A DNA stretch of 64,000 nt from Thermohalobaculum sp039184865 (GCA_039184865.1 JBCDAV010000009.1:62001-126000); one strand, 5' to 3'. Positions 8,800 through 16,985 are shown, counted from the stretch's first letter. Notes: generated by a model not told the origin, from the letters alone. Numbers and translations: made by a program.

Positions 8800-10575
8800 A
8801 TGTCAGGGCACACCGGAACCGTTCCAAGCATCGTAAGCTCCTACAGTCGGCTGCTCGAGGCGGCAGGGGCCTATGCACCGAAACTCAGGCTCTCCATGCG
8901 GCTGAACGCGCTGGCGGCGGTGATCGAGGGGCTTGCGTTCGCCTGTTTCTATCCCCTGAGCGTGGCGCTGCTGAGCCAGCCCGCTGACGTTGGCTCTGCC
9001 TGGCTCTGGCTGGGCGTGATGGTCCTTTTGGCTGGCATTGACGCCGCGCTTCGCTGGCTCTCGATGCGGTTTTCCTTCGGCGCGGATCTCGCGCAGATGA
9101 ACTATGGTTTGCGCCTGCGGTTGGGACAGCAGTTGCGCGTGATCCCTTTACAGACGCTCTCGCAGAGGCGCGCCGGCGACCTGGGCGCGGTTCTGTCCTC
9201 CAGCGTCGAGGACAGCATGGCACCGGCAGGACAATTGAGTGCCGTGATCATCCGCATCATCGTGGTCCCCCTCGTTGCGATCCTGGCGACATTCTTCGTG
9301 AACTGGAAAATGGCCGTCGCAATGATCGGCCTCGTCTGTCTGGCAGCGCCGATCTACTACTGGCGCCGCCGGGGTGCGGGTCGCGGTGTTCATGGCCTTG
9401 CAAAGGCCCATGCAGATACCGAAGCCGATATCGTCGAGTACATCCAGGGCCTGCCCGTCCTGCGTGCGACGTCACAAACCGGCAAGCAGGCGAGAAAGCT
9501 TCAGGCCGCGTTCGCCGATCTGCGAGAGCGCCAAAAGAAAGGCTCTATCAAGGGTCTCTGGCCCTCGCTGGCCTTCAGTTCGCTGACCGAGATCGGCTTG
9601 GTCGCCCTGCTGGGGCTGGGAATTTTCTTCGTGCTGAACGGAGGCCTGGACATCGCCTCGATCGCCGCCCTTCTCGTCATCGCAACGCGGTTCTCCGAAC
9701 CTCTCTCGCTCTTTGCCAGCCTTATGGTCGTATTCGATTTCATGGAGGGCGGCTTGCGGCGCATCGATGAGCTTCTGTCGATCAAGCCGCTTTCGTCGAA
9801 GGCGGAGGCGGCCCTGACCGACAAGTTTGATATCCGCTTTGACGATGTGACATTCGAATACGCGACCGGCGACGCCGATGAGAAGGCTGCCCTGCGCAAT
9901 CTGTCTTTCGACTTGCCGCAAGGATCGCTGACCGCTCTTGTGGGCCCATCGGGTTCCGGAAAAACGACCATCACCCGGCTCGTGATGCGGTATGACGATC
10001 CACAATCGGGCTCGGTCAGCATTGGTGGCGTGAACATTCGCGATCTGGAGTCAGACAGTCTGATGAAACACATCTCGGTCGTGTTTCAGGACGTCTATCT
10101 CTTCAACGAGAGTATTCTCGAGAACATTCGCATGGGTAACCCGGACGCCAGCGACGAAGAGGTCGAGGCCGCCGCGCGCAATGCAAATTGCCACGAGTTC
10201 GTGACGCGACTGCCCGAGGGATACGCAACGAATGTCGGGGACATCGGCGGCACCCTGTCAGGTGGTGAGCGCCAGCGCATCTCGATCGCACGGGCAATTC
10301 TCAAGGACGCGCCGATCGTCATACTCGACGAGCCAACGGCCGCTCTGGACACAGAGAGTGAAGTTGCAGTGCAAAAGGCAATCGATGCTCTGGTCAAGGA
10401 CCGTACGGTCATCGTGATAGCTCACCGCTTGTCCACGATCGTCGGAGCGAACCAGATCCTGGTGCTCGACGACGGGCAACTCGTCGAGCAGGGCGACCAT
10501 CAACACCTTCTGGATCAGGCAGGGCGCTATCGTGCGATGTGGACAGCGCAGCAAACCGCGAAATCCTGGCACTAG
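8800..10575 (+). CDS. ABC half-transporter (exporter fold), YbtQ/IrtB-like siderophore importer subunit 2
   Basis: 591 residues with the same architecture as its upstream neighbour: six membrane helices in the first ~310 residues and an ATPase domain. Walker A GPSGSGKTT is near 381, the signature LSGGERQR near 485, and Walker B IVILDEPTAALD carries the ordinary D-loop. ATG at 8800 follows GAGGGGGA. The 70-bp gap to the first ABC gene and the same orientation suggest co-transcription and a heterodimeric transporter with one variant and one canonical site half. The following gene begins 11 bp after its stop. Confidence 0.88.
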   Translation: MSGHTGTVPSIVSSYSRLLEAAGAYAPKLRLSMRLNALAAVIEGLAFACFYPLSVALLSQPADVGSAWLWLGVMVLLAGIDAALRWLSMRFSFGADLAQMNYGLRLRLGQQLRVIPLQTLSQRRAGDLGAVLSSSVEDSMAPAGQLSAVIIRIIVVPLVAILATFFVNWKMAVAMIGLVCLAAPIYYWRRRGAGRGVHGLAKAHADTEADIVEYIQGLPVLRATSQTGKQARKLQAAFADLRERQKKGSIKGLWPSLAFSSLTEIGLVALLGLGIFFVLNGGLDIASIAALLVIATRFSEPLSLFASLMVVFDFMEGGLRRIDELLSIKPLSSKAEAALTDKFDIRFDDVTFEYATGDADEKAALRNLSFDLPQGSLTALVGPSGSGKTTITRLVMRYDDPQSGSVSIGGVNIRDLESDSLMKHISVVFQDVYLFNESILENIRMGNPDASDEEVEAAARNANCHEFVTRLPEGYATNVGDIGGTLSGGERQRISIARAILKDAPIVILDEPTAALDTESEVAVQKAIDALVKDRTVIVIAHRLSTIVGANQILVLDDGQLVEQGDHQHLLDQAGRYRAMWTAQQTAKSWH

Positions 10576-10586
10576 GAGCCTCAGGA

Positions 10587-11237
10587 ATGATCAGCGTTGC
10601 AATTCCTTATGTCATCATGACTGCGACCGCCGCGGCAGCGATCTGGCGCGGCGCGCCCTATGCGGCAATCGAGTTTCTAGTCTTGATGGCGCTGTGGACA
10701 GGCGTGCGGTTCTATCTCACCTGGGGTGAAGACAAGGCCGTAAAGGAGGAGAAAGACGCGTCGCGCGAACGCGTCCTCGCGGGCCTCGTCGGCGTCGGAA
10801 TGGCGCTGCTCCCCTGTGTCACGCTGGCCTTTCCGATGCTCGATTTTGCTATGTACGGCGCACTGCCCGGACAAGTGATGGCGGGTATTTTGGTGGGTCT
10901 GCTTGGCACATGGGTCTTTTGGTGTGCCCACCGGGATCTCGGCAAGAACTGGTCGGCCCATCTGGAGCTTCGCGAGGAGCACACGCTGATTACCAACGGT
11001 ATCTACCGCCGGGTGCGCCACCCGATGTATACTGCGATTTTCCTCTTGTGCGCTGCCCAGGCGCTGATCCTGAGCAACTGGATCGCGGGTCCCGCAGGGC
11101 TGGTGTTCTTCACATTGCTTTACGTGACGCGCATCGGGCCGGAGGAAGCCATGATGGAGAGCCAGTTCGGCGATCAATGGCGTTCTTACGCTCGCCATAC
11201 TCCGCGCCTCTTGCCGAGGCTTGGCACGACCTCATAG
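10587..11237 (+). CDS. Isoprenylcysteine methyltransferase-like membrane protein
   Basis: 216 residues from the ATG at 10587, which has AGGAG eight bases upstream; an earlier in-frame ATG at 10539 overlaps the ABC gene and lacks a site. Five to six hydrophobic segments are followed by the conserved C-terminal signature of the ICMT/phospholipid methyltransferase superfamily: NGIYRRVRHPMYTAIFL (~150) and EEAMMESQFGDQWRSYARH near the end. Family members methylate carboxyl or amine groups with SAM at the membrane. As the last gene of the uptake operon it may modify the transported ligand, but no substrate can be read from the sequence. Confidence 0.82.
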   Translation: MISVAIPYVIMTATAAAAIWRGAPYAAIEFLVLMALWTGVRFYLTWGEDKAVKEEKDASRERVLAGLVGVGMALLPCVTLAFPMLDFAMYGALPGQVMAGILVGLLGTWVFWCAHRDLGKNWSAHLELREEHTLITNGIYRRVRHPMYTAIFLLCAAQALILSNWIAGPAGLVFFTLLYVTRIGPEEAMMESQFGDQWRSYARHTPRLLPRLGTTS

Positions 11238-11390
11238 ATCGGGACGCGGAAACCAGTGAGGTGGCAACATAGTGGAAGATCCGTGAATTTTTGATTGCTC
11301 AGAAGTGTTTCATCAACCTGTCCGTCGTCAGATAATTTGGGACACCGGACGCTATGACTTTGAGGAGGGTCTGGCTCTGGTTGGTTGAGG

Positions 11391-11648
11391 CTATGGCGCC
11401 TTTGTCTTGTTGAGCAAGCGGCGCTTTTGGATGGTCTCTTCCTTGATCTTCCTTCTTTCTTTCAGGATCTCCGGGGCGCGGCCGAAGTAGGTGTCGGCCG
11501 ACGTGACATTTCCGAGGCTCTCATGCACCCAGCGGTGGTTGTAGTGATCGACAAACTCGCCGACGGCGTCCTCAAGCGCGCCGGGCAGGTAGTGGTTCTC
11601 GAGCAGGACCCTGTTCTTCAGGGTCTGGTGCCATCGTTCGATCTTGCC
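11391..11648 (-). pseudogene. IS3-family transposase OrfB, C-terminal remnant
   Basis: The frame reads GKIERWHQTLKNRVLLENHY ... DHYNHRWVHESLGNVTSADTYFGRAP, the last ~85 residues of an IS3-type integrase core, starting within the motif that holds the catalytic Glu. The N-terminal part is absent: the sequence is broken exactly where the left end of another IS3-family element begins (11649). The missing half is not found on the far side of that element. The frame ends at 11391. It is a dead remnant of an older insertion of a different IS. Confidence 0.85.
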
Positions 11649-11712
11649 TGTCCTGAGCCCCGTTTCCTCCTCCAGCTTGAGGTAGAGTCCGTCCCAACGA
11701 AGGAGACGGATT

Positions 11713-11979
11713 ATGAAGAGATCGAGGTTCAGCGAAGAGCAGGTCATCACGATCCTAAAGCAGCACGAGAGCGTGGTTTCGACGGCGGATGTCTGCCGGG
11801 AGCACGGGATCAGTTCGGCGACATTCTATAAGTGGAAAGCCAAGTTCGGCGGCATGGATGTCTCTGACGCCCGGAAGCTGAAAGTGCTTGAGGACGAGAA
11901 CGCAAAGCTGAAGAAGCTCCTGGCTGAGCAAATGCTGGACAATGCCATGCTGAAAGACGTCGCTTCGCGAAAGTGGTAA
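11713..11979 (+). CDS. IS3-family transposase OrfA
   Basis: 88 residues, the DNA-binding OrfA. It has an N-terminal helix-turn-helix (RFSEEQVITILKQHE, then VCREHGISSATFYKWKAKFG) and a C-terminal leucine-zipper-like helix (LKVLEDENAKLKKLLAEQML). It starts 64 bp inside the IS left end and overlaps OrfB by 7 bp in the -1 frame, the usual IS3 arrangement in which programmed frameshifting makes the full OrfAB transposase. It appears intact. Confidence 0.93.
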   Translation: MKRSRFSEEQVITILKQHESVVSTADVCREHGISSATFYKWKAKFGGMDVSDARKLKVLEDENAKLKKLLAEQMLDNAMLKDVASRKW

Positions 11980-12836
11980 CGCCCGCCGCAAAGCGAGATG
12001 CTGTGGCTCATCTCTGCAAGGTGCATGAGGTCAGTCAGCGGCGGGCGTGTTCTGTGCTGGGCGTTGATCGCTCGAGCGTGCGGTATCGCAGCGTTCGCCC
12101 GGATGACGACGATCTGCGCAAGGCCATGAAGGAGGTAGCCGTTGAACGCCGCCGCTTCGGATACAGGCGCGTGCACTTGATGCTGGAGCGCCAGGGCTGG
12201 CACGTGAACCAGAAGAAGCTTCGCAGGCTCTATCGCGAGGAAGAGCTGCAGGTGAAGCGGCGTGGCGGCCGGAAGCGGGCGCTGGGGACACGCAGGCCCA
12301 TGCTGGTGCCGAACAGACCCGACGAGCGGTGGAGCCTGGACTTCGTGTCAGATGCCTTCACTGATGGCCGCAGATTTAGGGTTCTGGCCATCGTCGACGA
12401 CTTCAGTCGCGAATGCCTTGGCCTCGTCGCCGACACATCCCTCTCCGGCCTTAGGGTCACGCGCGAGCTTTCCGCAATCATGAGGCGCCGGGGTCGCCCC
12501 AAGACCATCGTCAGCGATAACGGCACGGAACTGATGAGTATGGCAGTCCTCCGTTGGTGCCAGGATACCGGCGTCGGTTGGCACTACATTGCGCCTGGCA
12601 AACCAACCCAGAATGCCTTCGTGGAGCGCTTCATCGGAAGCTTCCGAGATGAGCTGTTGAACGAGACGTTTTTCACCACCCTCACAGAGGCGAAGGCACA
12701 CATCACCGCATGGAAGGAGGACTACAACCGAAACAGACCACATTCATCGCTCGGCAATCTGACGCCCAGTGAATTTACAACGAAGATGGCGCTAGAGCGG
12801 AATCCGATCAATCGGGATCATAGCCCGCAGCAATGA
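11973..12836 (+). pseudogene. IS3-family transposase OrfB, last residues replaced by an IS630 insertion
   Basis: An integrase-core transposase in the -1 frame of OrfA. The DDE residues are visible: Asp in WSLDFVSDAFTDG, Asp in TIVSDNGTEL, Glu in TQNAFVERFIGSFRDEL. Codon 274 (CTA, 12792-12794) contains the TA into which an IS630 element inserted, so the frame now runs 13 codons into foreign sequence and stops at 12836. Without the insert it would continue from 13848 as Gly-Asn-Gln-Ala-Ala-stop (13863-13865), giving 279 residues. All catalytic residues remain, so activity is possible, but the element's right end is now 1 kb further away. Confidence 0.85.
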
Positions 12837-13371
12837 AGTAGTTGGCGCACTCTCTTGGCGTGAACATTCCGACGATCCTGCCAATGGCGTTCCATAAGTC
12901 CTCGACGGTCCGTTGGGCTGCCTTACGCACAAGAGCTTTCATACGTGCGAACGCATTTTCTATCGGATTGAAGTCCGGGCTGTATGGCGGAAGGAATCGT
13001 AATTCCGCGCCCGCACCTTCGATCAATTCTCGAATGCGCGGTCCTTTGTGGCTGGAGAGATTATCCATGACGACGATGTCGCCGGGGCGAAGGTCCGGCA
13101 CCAACACATGTTCGACATAGGCCTCAAATGCGACCCGATTGATGGGGCCAGAGATCACGAATGGTGCGATCATGCCGCGCAGGGTGAGTGCGCCGATGAA
13201 AGTCGTGGTTTTCCAATGGCCGTGAGGCGCGCCCATGCGCAGGCGTTCGCCCCGGCGACAGCGGCCATGGGTCCGTGTCATGTTGGTTTTGGCCCAAGTC
13301 TCGTCGATGAAGACCAAGCGTGCCGGATCGAGATCGGGCTGTGCTTCGAACCAAGCTCGGCGTTTGCTCAA
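12808..13371 (-). CDS. IS630-family transposase, catalytic part (OrfB)
   Basis: About 187 residues with a DDE catalytic core: RLVFIDETWAKTN, IVVMDNLSSHKG and PYSPDFNPIENAFARMK supply Asp, Asp and Glu. It has no good start of its own (TTG at 13371). In the -1 frame of OrfA the sequence upstream of that TTG reads KTGHATEQDRPDVLSKRRAW, the normal IS630 continuation. The working product should therefore be the OrfA-OrfB fusion made by -1 slippage on an A7 run (minus strand, 13409-13415). Confidence 0.9.
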   Translation of the reverse strand: MSKRRAWFEAQPDLDPARLVFIDETWAKTNMTRTHGRCRRGERLRMGAPHGHWKTTTFIGALTLRGMIAPFVISGPINRVAFEAYVEHVLVPDLRPGDIVVMDNLSSHKGPRIRELIEGAGAELRFLPPYSPDFNPIENAFARMKALVRKAAQRTVEDLWNAIGRIVGMFTPRECANYFIAAGYDPD

Positions 13372-13754
13372 GACATCTGGTCTGTCCTGCTCGGTGGCGT
13401 GCCCAGTCTTTTTTTACGTGTCATCTCGTGGCGGATCAGGAACCGCTGGATCGTCCCGTACCCGAATGCGAGACCCATCCTGGACAATTCGCGCCGCAGT
13501 TCCCGGATCGTGATGTCAGGCGTCGCCTCGACAAGGTGCAGGATTGTCTCCGCATGCGCTTCGATGCGGGCAGAGCGCCGATCACCGCCCTGAGGGCCGG
13601 GGCGTGGATCGCCTTGGCGTCGTGAGAGAGATCGCCAACGGCTCACGCTGGCAGCGCTGACACCGAAGCGCTTAGCCGCAATCCTATGCGATGCTCCGCC
13701 AGAAACCGCCGCGAGGACACGCGTTCGAAGATCGAGAGAAAGAGCTTTCGACAT
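13368..13754 (-). CDS. IS630-family transposase, DNA-binding part (OrfA)
   Basis: 128 residues with a paired-like helix-turn-helix (LRTRVLAAVSGGASHRIAAK, RFGVSAASVSRW) and a second winged segment (ITIRELRRELSRMGLAFGYG). It ends shortly after an A-AAA-AAA-G slippery run, where ribosomes shifting -1 continue into the catalytic part. It lies ~90 bp inside the element's right end. Confidence 0.9.
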   Translation of the reverse strand: MSKALSLDLRTRVLAAVSGGASHRIAAKRFGVSAASVSRWRSLSRRQGDPRPGPQGGDRRSARIEAHAETILHLVEATPDITIRELRRELSRMGLAFGYGTIQRFLIRHEMTRKKRLGTPPSRTDQMS

Positions 13755-13937
13755 CCTGACCGGCCTCCTTCTCCGGTGAGAATTATGAATCAGAAAATGG
13801 GGCCAATGGGAATCCCTCGCGATTCAGTCAAATCGGGTTACGCGCTAGGAAACCAGGCCGCATGAGGTCAGAAAACAGTCGACGGATTCTCCTCACGATT
13901 GGAGGAAAGTCAGGTCTCAGGACAGATGCTGAACTGA

Positions 13938-14690
13938 ACTGTCTACGCTGGATATGTAGGAAGTGAGAATTGGAACATCCCGCTTCGTAAAGGCCAGCAA
14001 GAAGGCCTGATCAGTCTTAAGACCTTTGAGAGAATACAGGAGCGCCTAAAGGGCAAGGCGAAAGCTCCTGCCCGTAAAGACATCAATGCAGACTTTCCTC
14101 TTCGGGAATTCATGCTCTGCGATGATTGTAGTAAGCCGCTCACTGCCTGCTGTTCGAAGAGCAAGACGGGCAAGAAGCACCCCTACTATCTCTGCCCTAC
14201 CAAGGGCTGTGCGAGCTACCGCAAGTCTATTCAGCGTGATGTAATCGAAGGCGCTCTTCAAAGACTGGAGCCTTCTCAATATCTCTTCAAGCTTGCCAAA
14301 GCGATGTTCAATGATGCCTGGAACATGCGCATTGCCCAGGCGCAGGAAAATGCCAAGGCCATGAAAGGGCAGATCAACAAGGCGGATAAGCAGATTGAAG
14401 CGCTACTAGATAGGATTGTGGATGCTGGCACCCCCAGCGCAATCACAGCTTATGAGCAGCGGATTTCAAAGCTTGAGCGTGAAAAAGCGCTCATTGAAGA
14501 AAAACTGCGTTCAGAGACTGCTCCTAGGTATACCCTAGAGGAGTCGTTCGAACTCGCCTTGAGATTCCTATCAAGCCCCTGGAATATTAAGAAAAAAGCT
14601 GATCTGATTCTAAAAAAACAGTACTTAGATTGGCCTTTTTGGAGCCATTACCCTACGGCAGGGAACATGGTGTTCGAACCCCAAAAATAG
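13938..14690 (+). pseudogene. Large serine recombinase, C-terminal remnant
   Basis: The frame opens with TVYAGYVGSENWNIPLRKGQ and continues ISLKTFERIQERLKG, the Recombinase (PF07508-type) region. A zinc ribbon follows (LCDDCSKPLTACC with YYLCPTKGCASY), then a long coiled coil (~14340-14520). The N-terminal resolvase domain with the catalytic serine is missing. A TGA in frame at 13935 and the end of the IS3 element at 13924 truncate it. Base composition is clearly more AT-rich than the neighbours, so it is acquired DNA. It probably marks an integrated element whose remainder was lost; tRNA-Arg lies 48 bp downstream. Confidence 0.85.
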
Positions 14691-14738
14691 CGTTCCCCTT
14701 CAAGGCTTTAGAGGAAAACAACACGCCTAAATGCGAGA

Positions 14739-14815
<77 letters not shown>

Positions 14816-14879
14816 TTCGCGGCGGCTATAGCAGCAACATCTGAGCGATGCAATTGGATCGCTGACAGCGGAGCTGCGT

Positions 14880-15113
14880 TCAGGATGCCTGCGGAATGGT
14901 CAGGCCGATGCCGCGCTTCGGGGACGATTTTGCGCCGCGCGAGCGCTTCTTCGCGAGAAATGGAACGAGCGCCGTTCCGCGCTTCCCGATCGCTTCCGTC
15001 GACGCAAATGTTGGTTTCGCGATGGGAACGACCACAGGTGCTTCTTGGGCCAAAGCTGTCGACGTCATCAATGTGGATACGGTCAGAAAAGCGGCCAAAC
15101 CGAACGAATTCAT
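14880..15113 (-). CDS. Small secreted hypothetical protein
   Basis: 77 residues with a clear signal peptide: MNSFGLAAFLTVSTLMTSTA then LAQ, cleavage after residue ~23. The mature ~54 residues are basic near the middle (FLAKKRSRGAKSSPKRG). ATG at 15113 has GGAGAG eight bases upstream, the main argument that it is real. I do not recognise a family. It stands alone 64 bp upstream of tRNA-Arg on the same strand, and 128 bp from the divergent AbrB-like gene. Confidence 0.6.
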   Translation of the reverse strand: MNSFGLAAFLTVSTLMTSTALAQEAPVVVPIAKPTFASTEAIGKRGTALVPFLAKKRSRGAKSSPKRGIGLTIPQAS

Positions 15114-15241
15114 TTAACTCTCCATTGATATCAAAATGACAAATAGCATACGTTGACGCGAATTTCAAGGCGTGGGATCAGACATGTGTCCCTGCTCTCC
15201 ATCGCGGCTGGTGCCCGCCGCCATCCGAAGGAGCCCCGAAC

Positions 15242-16339
15242 ATGAAGCTGGAAGCGCCCGATGCCGCAAGGCTGGCCATGCTCGCCTGCGTGGTCGCGAT
15301 CGGCGCGACCGGCGGTCTTCTGGCAAGTTTGATTGGAACGCCGCTGCCCTGGCTGCTCGGTGCGATGTTGGCGACGGCGGGTGCTCTGGCCTTGGGTATC
15401 CGGCCGTTCGGACTGGAGATGTCGTTTCCGCAGGATATGCGGACGGCGTTCATCGCGGTCATCGGGGTCGCGATCGGCGGTACAGCGACGCCCGACATGT
15501 GGGCGGAAATCGGCAGTTGGTGGCGCTCTCTCATCGCTGTTGCCGCTTTTGTCGTCGCTGCGCAGGCGGTGAACTACCAGATCTTCCGCCGCATCGCCGG
15601 ATACGATCGACCGACGGCCTTTTACTGCGCAACACCGGGGGGCCTGATCGAGTCGGTGCAACTGGGTGAAGAGGCGGGCGGGGACCCCGCACTTCTGACG
15701 ATCCAGCATTTCTCGCGGATCGCCATCACGGTGACATGCGTGCCGATCCTGTACTGGATCATGCGCGGCGAGGCAGTCGGTAGTGCTGCCGGAGTCAGCC
15801 TCGACTCGGCGGAGGCGTCCATCCGGCTCCTTGATGTTCTGATCCTTGCCGGTTGCGGATACATCGGCGTCGTGGGCGGGCGTCGGATCGGGTTGCCGGC
15901 AGCGATTATCACCGGACCGATCCTGGTCTCCACGATCGTGCATGGCGCCGGGATGACGCAGGCGCAACCGCCGGATTGGTTGATTTCGGTTGCGCAGTTG
16001 ATTGTTGGCCTTGGGCTCGCGATGCGGTTCAAGGGTCTGGATCGCAAGAAGCTCGTTCGCGGGCTCGGACTGGGCGCGCTGACCGTTGCCGCGATGCTGA
16101 GCCTCGGCGCTCTTTTCGCGCTCGCGTTGTCCGGCATTGGCCCGAAAACGTTTCAGGTGCTCTTCATGTGTTTCGCGCCGGGCGGGGTTGTCGAGATGGG
16201 GTTGATCGCCCTCTCTCTGGGCGTGTCACCGCTGATCGTCACGCTGCATCACGTGCTGCGCATTCTCGTCACCGTGGTTGCGGTGCCGATGGTGGCGAAA
16301 CGCGTGCTTCCTGCTGTCAGCCCGCCGCCGCCCGATTGA
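15242..16339 (+). CDS. AbrB-family polytopic membrane protein
   Basis: 365 residues with about ten hydrophobic segments arranged as two similar halves. Each half carries the PxxWLLGAM or GLPAAIITGPIL-type first segment and an (F/Y)xxxPGGxxE motif: YCATPGGLIESVQ (~130) and FMCFAPGGVVEMGLIALSLG (~305). This is the AbrB duplication family (TIGR03082/PF05145 type), often misnamed as a transcriptional regulator or ammonia monooxygenase. It is a probable inner-membrane transporter of unknown substrate. Its 3' end overlaps the convergent TetR gene by 23 bp. Confidence 0.82.
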   Translation: MKLEAPDAARLAMLACVVAIGATGGLLASLIGTPLPWLLGAMLATAGALALGIRPFGLEMSFPQDMRTAFIAVIGVAIGGTATPDMWAEIGSWWRSLIAVAAFVVAAQAVNYQIFRRIAGYDRPTAFYCATPGGLIESVQLGEEAGGDPALLTIQHFSRIAITVTCVPILYWIMRGEAVGSAAGVSLDSAEASIRLLDVLILAGCGYIGVVGGRRIGLPAAIITGPILVSTIVHGAGMTQAQPPDWLISVAQLIVGLGLAMRFKGLDRKKLVRGLGLGALTVAAMLSLGALFALALSGIGPKTFQVLFMCFAPGGVVEMGLIALSLGVSPLIVTLHHVLRILVTVVAVPMVAKRVLPAVSPPPPD

Positions 16340-16985
16340 AGCGCGTCGGCAAGACATGGTTGAGATGGTTCGACAGGTTGGACGCGGTGAGTTCCCGTCC
16401 GGTCGCCAAGAGGAACAGCCCCGAGAGGTCTGTAGCGTAGCCTGCAATCGTGTAACGCAAGCCTTCCACTGAGGTGAGTACAATCTGGTCGCACAGCATT
16501 CCGGCACGAAGTCTCGCCTGATCGGCGGCGTATCCCTGGCGCCGAAACATGTCTTCGACGACGAAGCGTCGGGTCTGGTCGATCCTGCGAACTGCTGACC
16601 GTACAGCGGCATCCTGCTGTCCCCACCTGCGCAGGGCCCGATCCAGGGCCATTGCCCTGAGATCGTAGGGCGTCGGTATGTGGATTGCATCGAGGAGCGA
16701 GAGGATACCGGCGTCGAACGAAATCCTGGGAAGCGCCTCGAAAGCCCTCAATCCGGCGTCGGCTCCGCACTTCTCGACAAGATCCGCGATCAGGTCCTCA
16801 CGATTCTTGAAATGCCAGTAGAATGCGCCCCGTGTCAGCCCGAGGTTTCGGGATAACGCCGAAACCGTAACGGCATCGGGGCCGCTTTCGACCAGAAACC
16901 GCTCGGCAGCGTCGAGCCATGTCGACCGCGCCGCGGCCGGGTCAGTTTTTGCATCGGGCAGAGGCGTTTTCGTGTGGAGGTTCAA
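16317..16985 (-). CDS. TetR-family transcriptional regulator
   Basis: 222 residues. After a ~17-residue polar tail the TetR helix-turn-helix runs AAERFLVESGPDAVTVSALS then RNLGLTRGAFYWHFKNREDL (~27-72), followed by an all-helical ligand domain that I cannot assign. The FYWHFKNREDL motif is diagnostic. It is convergent with and overlaps the AbrB-type gene, so it is not co-transcribed with it; its targets are not evident. The upstream gap to the LysR gene is 118 bp. Confidence 0.9.
   Translation of the reverse strand: MNLHTKTPLPDAKTDPAAARSTWLDAAERFLVESGPDAVTVSALSRNLGLTRGAFYWHFKNREDLIADLVEKCGADAGLRAFEALPRISFDAGILSLLDAIHIPTPYDLRAMALDRALRRWGQQDAAVRSAVRRIDQTRRFVVEDMFRRQGYAADQARLRAGMLCDQIVLTSVEGLRYTIAGYATDLSGLFLLATGRELTASNLSNHLNHVLPTRFNRAAAG

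Larger units (their letters stand above)
12795..13845 (-). mobile_element. IS630-family insertion sequence inside the IS3 element
   Basis: A 1,051-bp element flanked by TA on both sides (12793-12794 and 13846-13847), the IS630/Tc1 target duplication. Its ends are imperfect inverted repeats: GAGCGGAATCCGAT on the left and GCGCGTAACCCGAT on the right read inward, 11 of 14 matching. It contains two overlapping frames on the minus strand that make one transposase by frameshifting. The clean TA boundaries and restored host frame make this a well-defined insertion. Confidence 0.87.
11649..13924 (+). mobile_element. IS3-family insertion sequence, interrupted by an IS630-family element
   Basis: The left end reads TGTCCTGAGCCCCG and the right end, read inward on the other strand, TGTCCTGAGACCTG. 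The outer nine bases match perfectly and TTTCCTCC and TGAGG are shared further in. OrfA and OrfB of an IS3 element lie between. Removing the IS630 insert and one TA copy leaves 1,223 bp, a normal IS3 length, and restores the OrfB reading frame to its natural stop. No 3-4 bp target duplication is visible at 11646-11648 versus 13925-13927, which suggests a later deletion or rearrangement at one flank. Confidence 0.85.

Noticed and set aside
11385..11831. Plus-strand frame across the old transposase tail
   Set aside because: The minus-strand frame matches IS3 integrase sequence; the plus-strand one crosses the element boundary and has no features.
12795..13924. A composite transposon carrying cargo
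   Set aside because: The two elements are nested, not flanking, and no passenger gene lies between their ends.
15131..15967. Long antisense frame over the AbrB-type gene
   Set aside because: Composition is Arg/Asp/His-rich with no domain; the sense strand encodes a clear membrane protein.
16249..16770. Extra frames inside the AbrB/TetR overlap
   Set aside because: Both real genes are confirmed by family motifs and their 3' ends overlap by only 23 bp.
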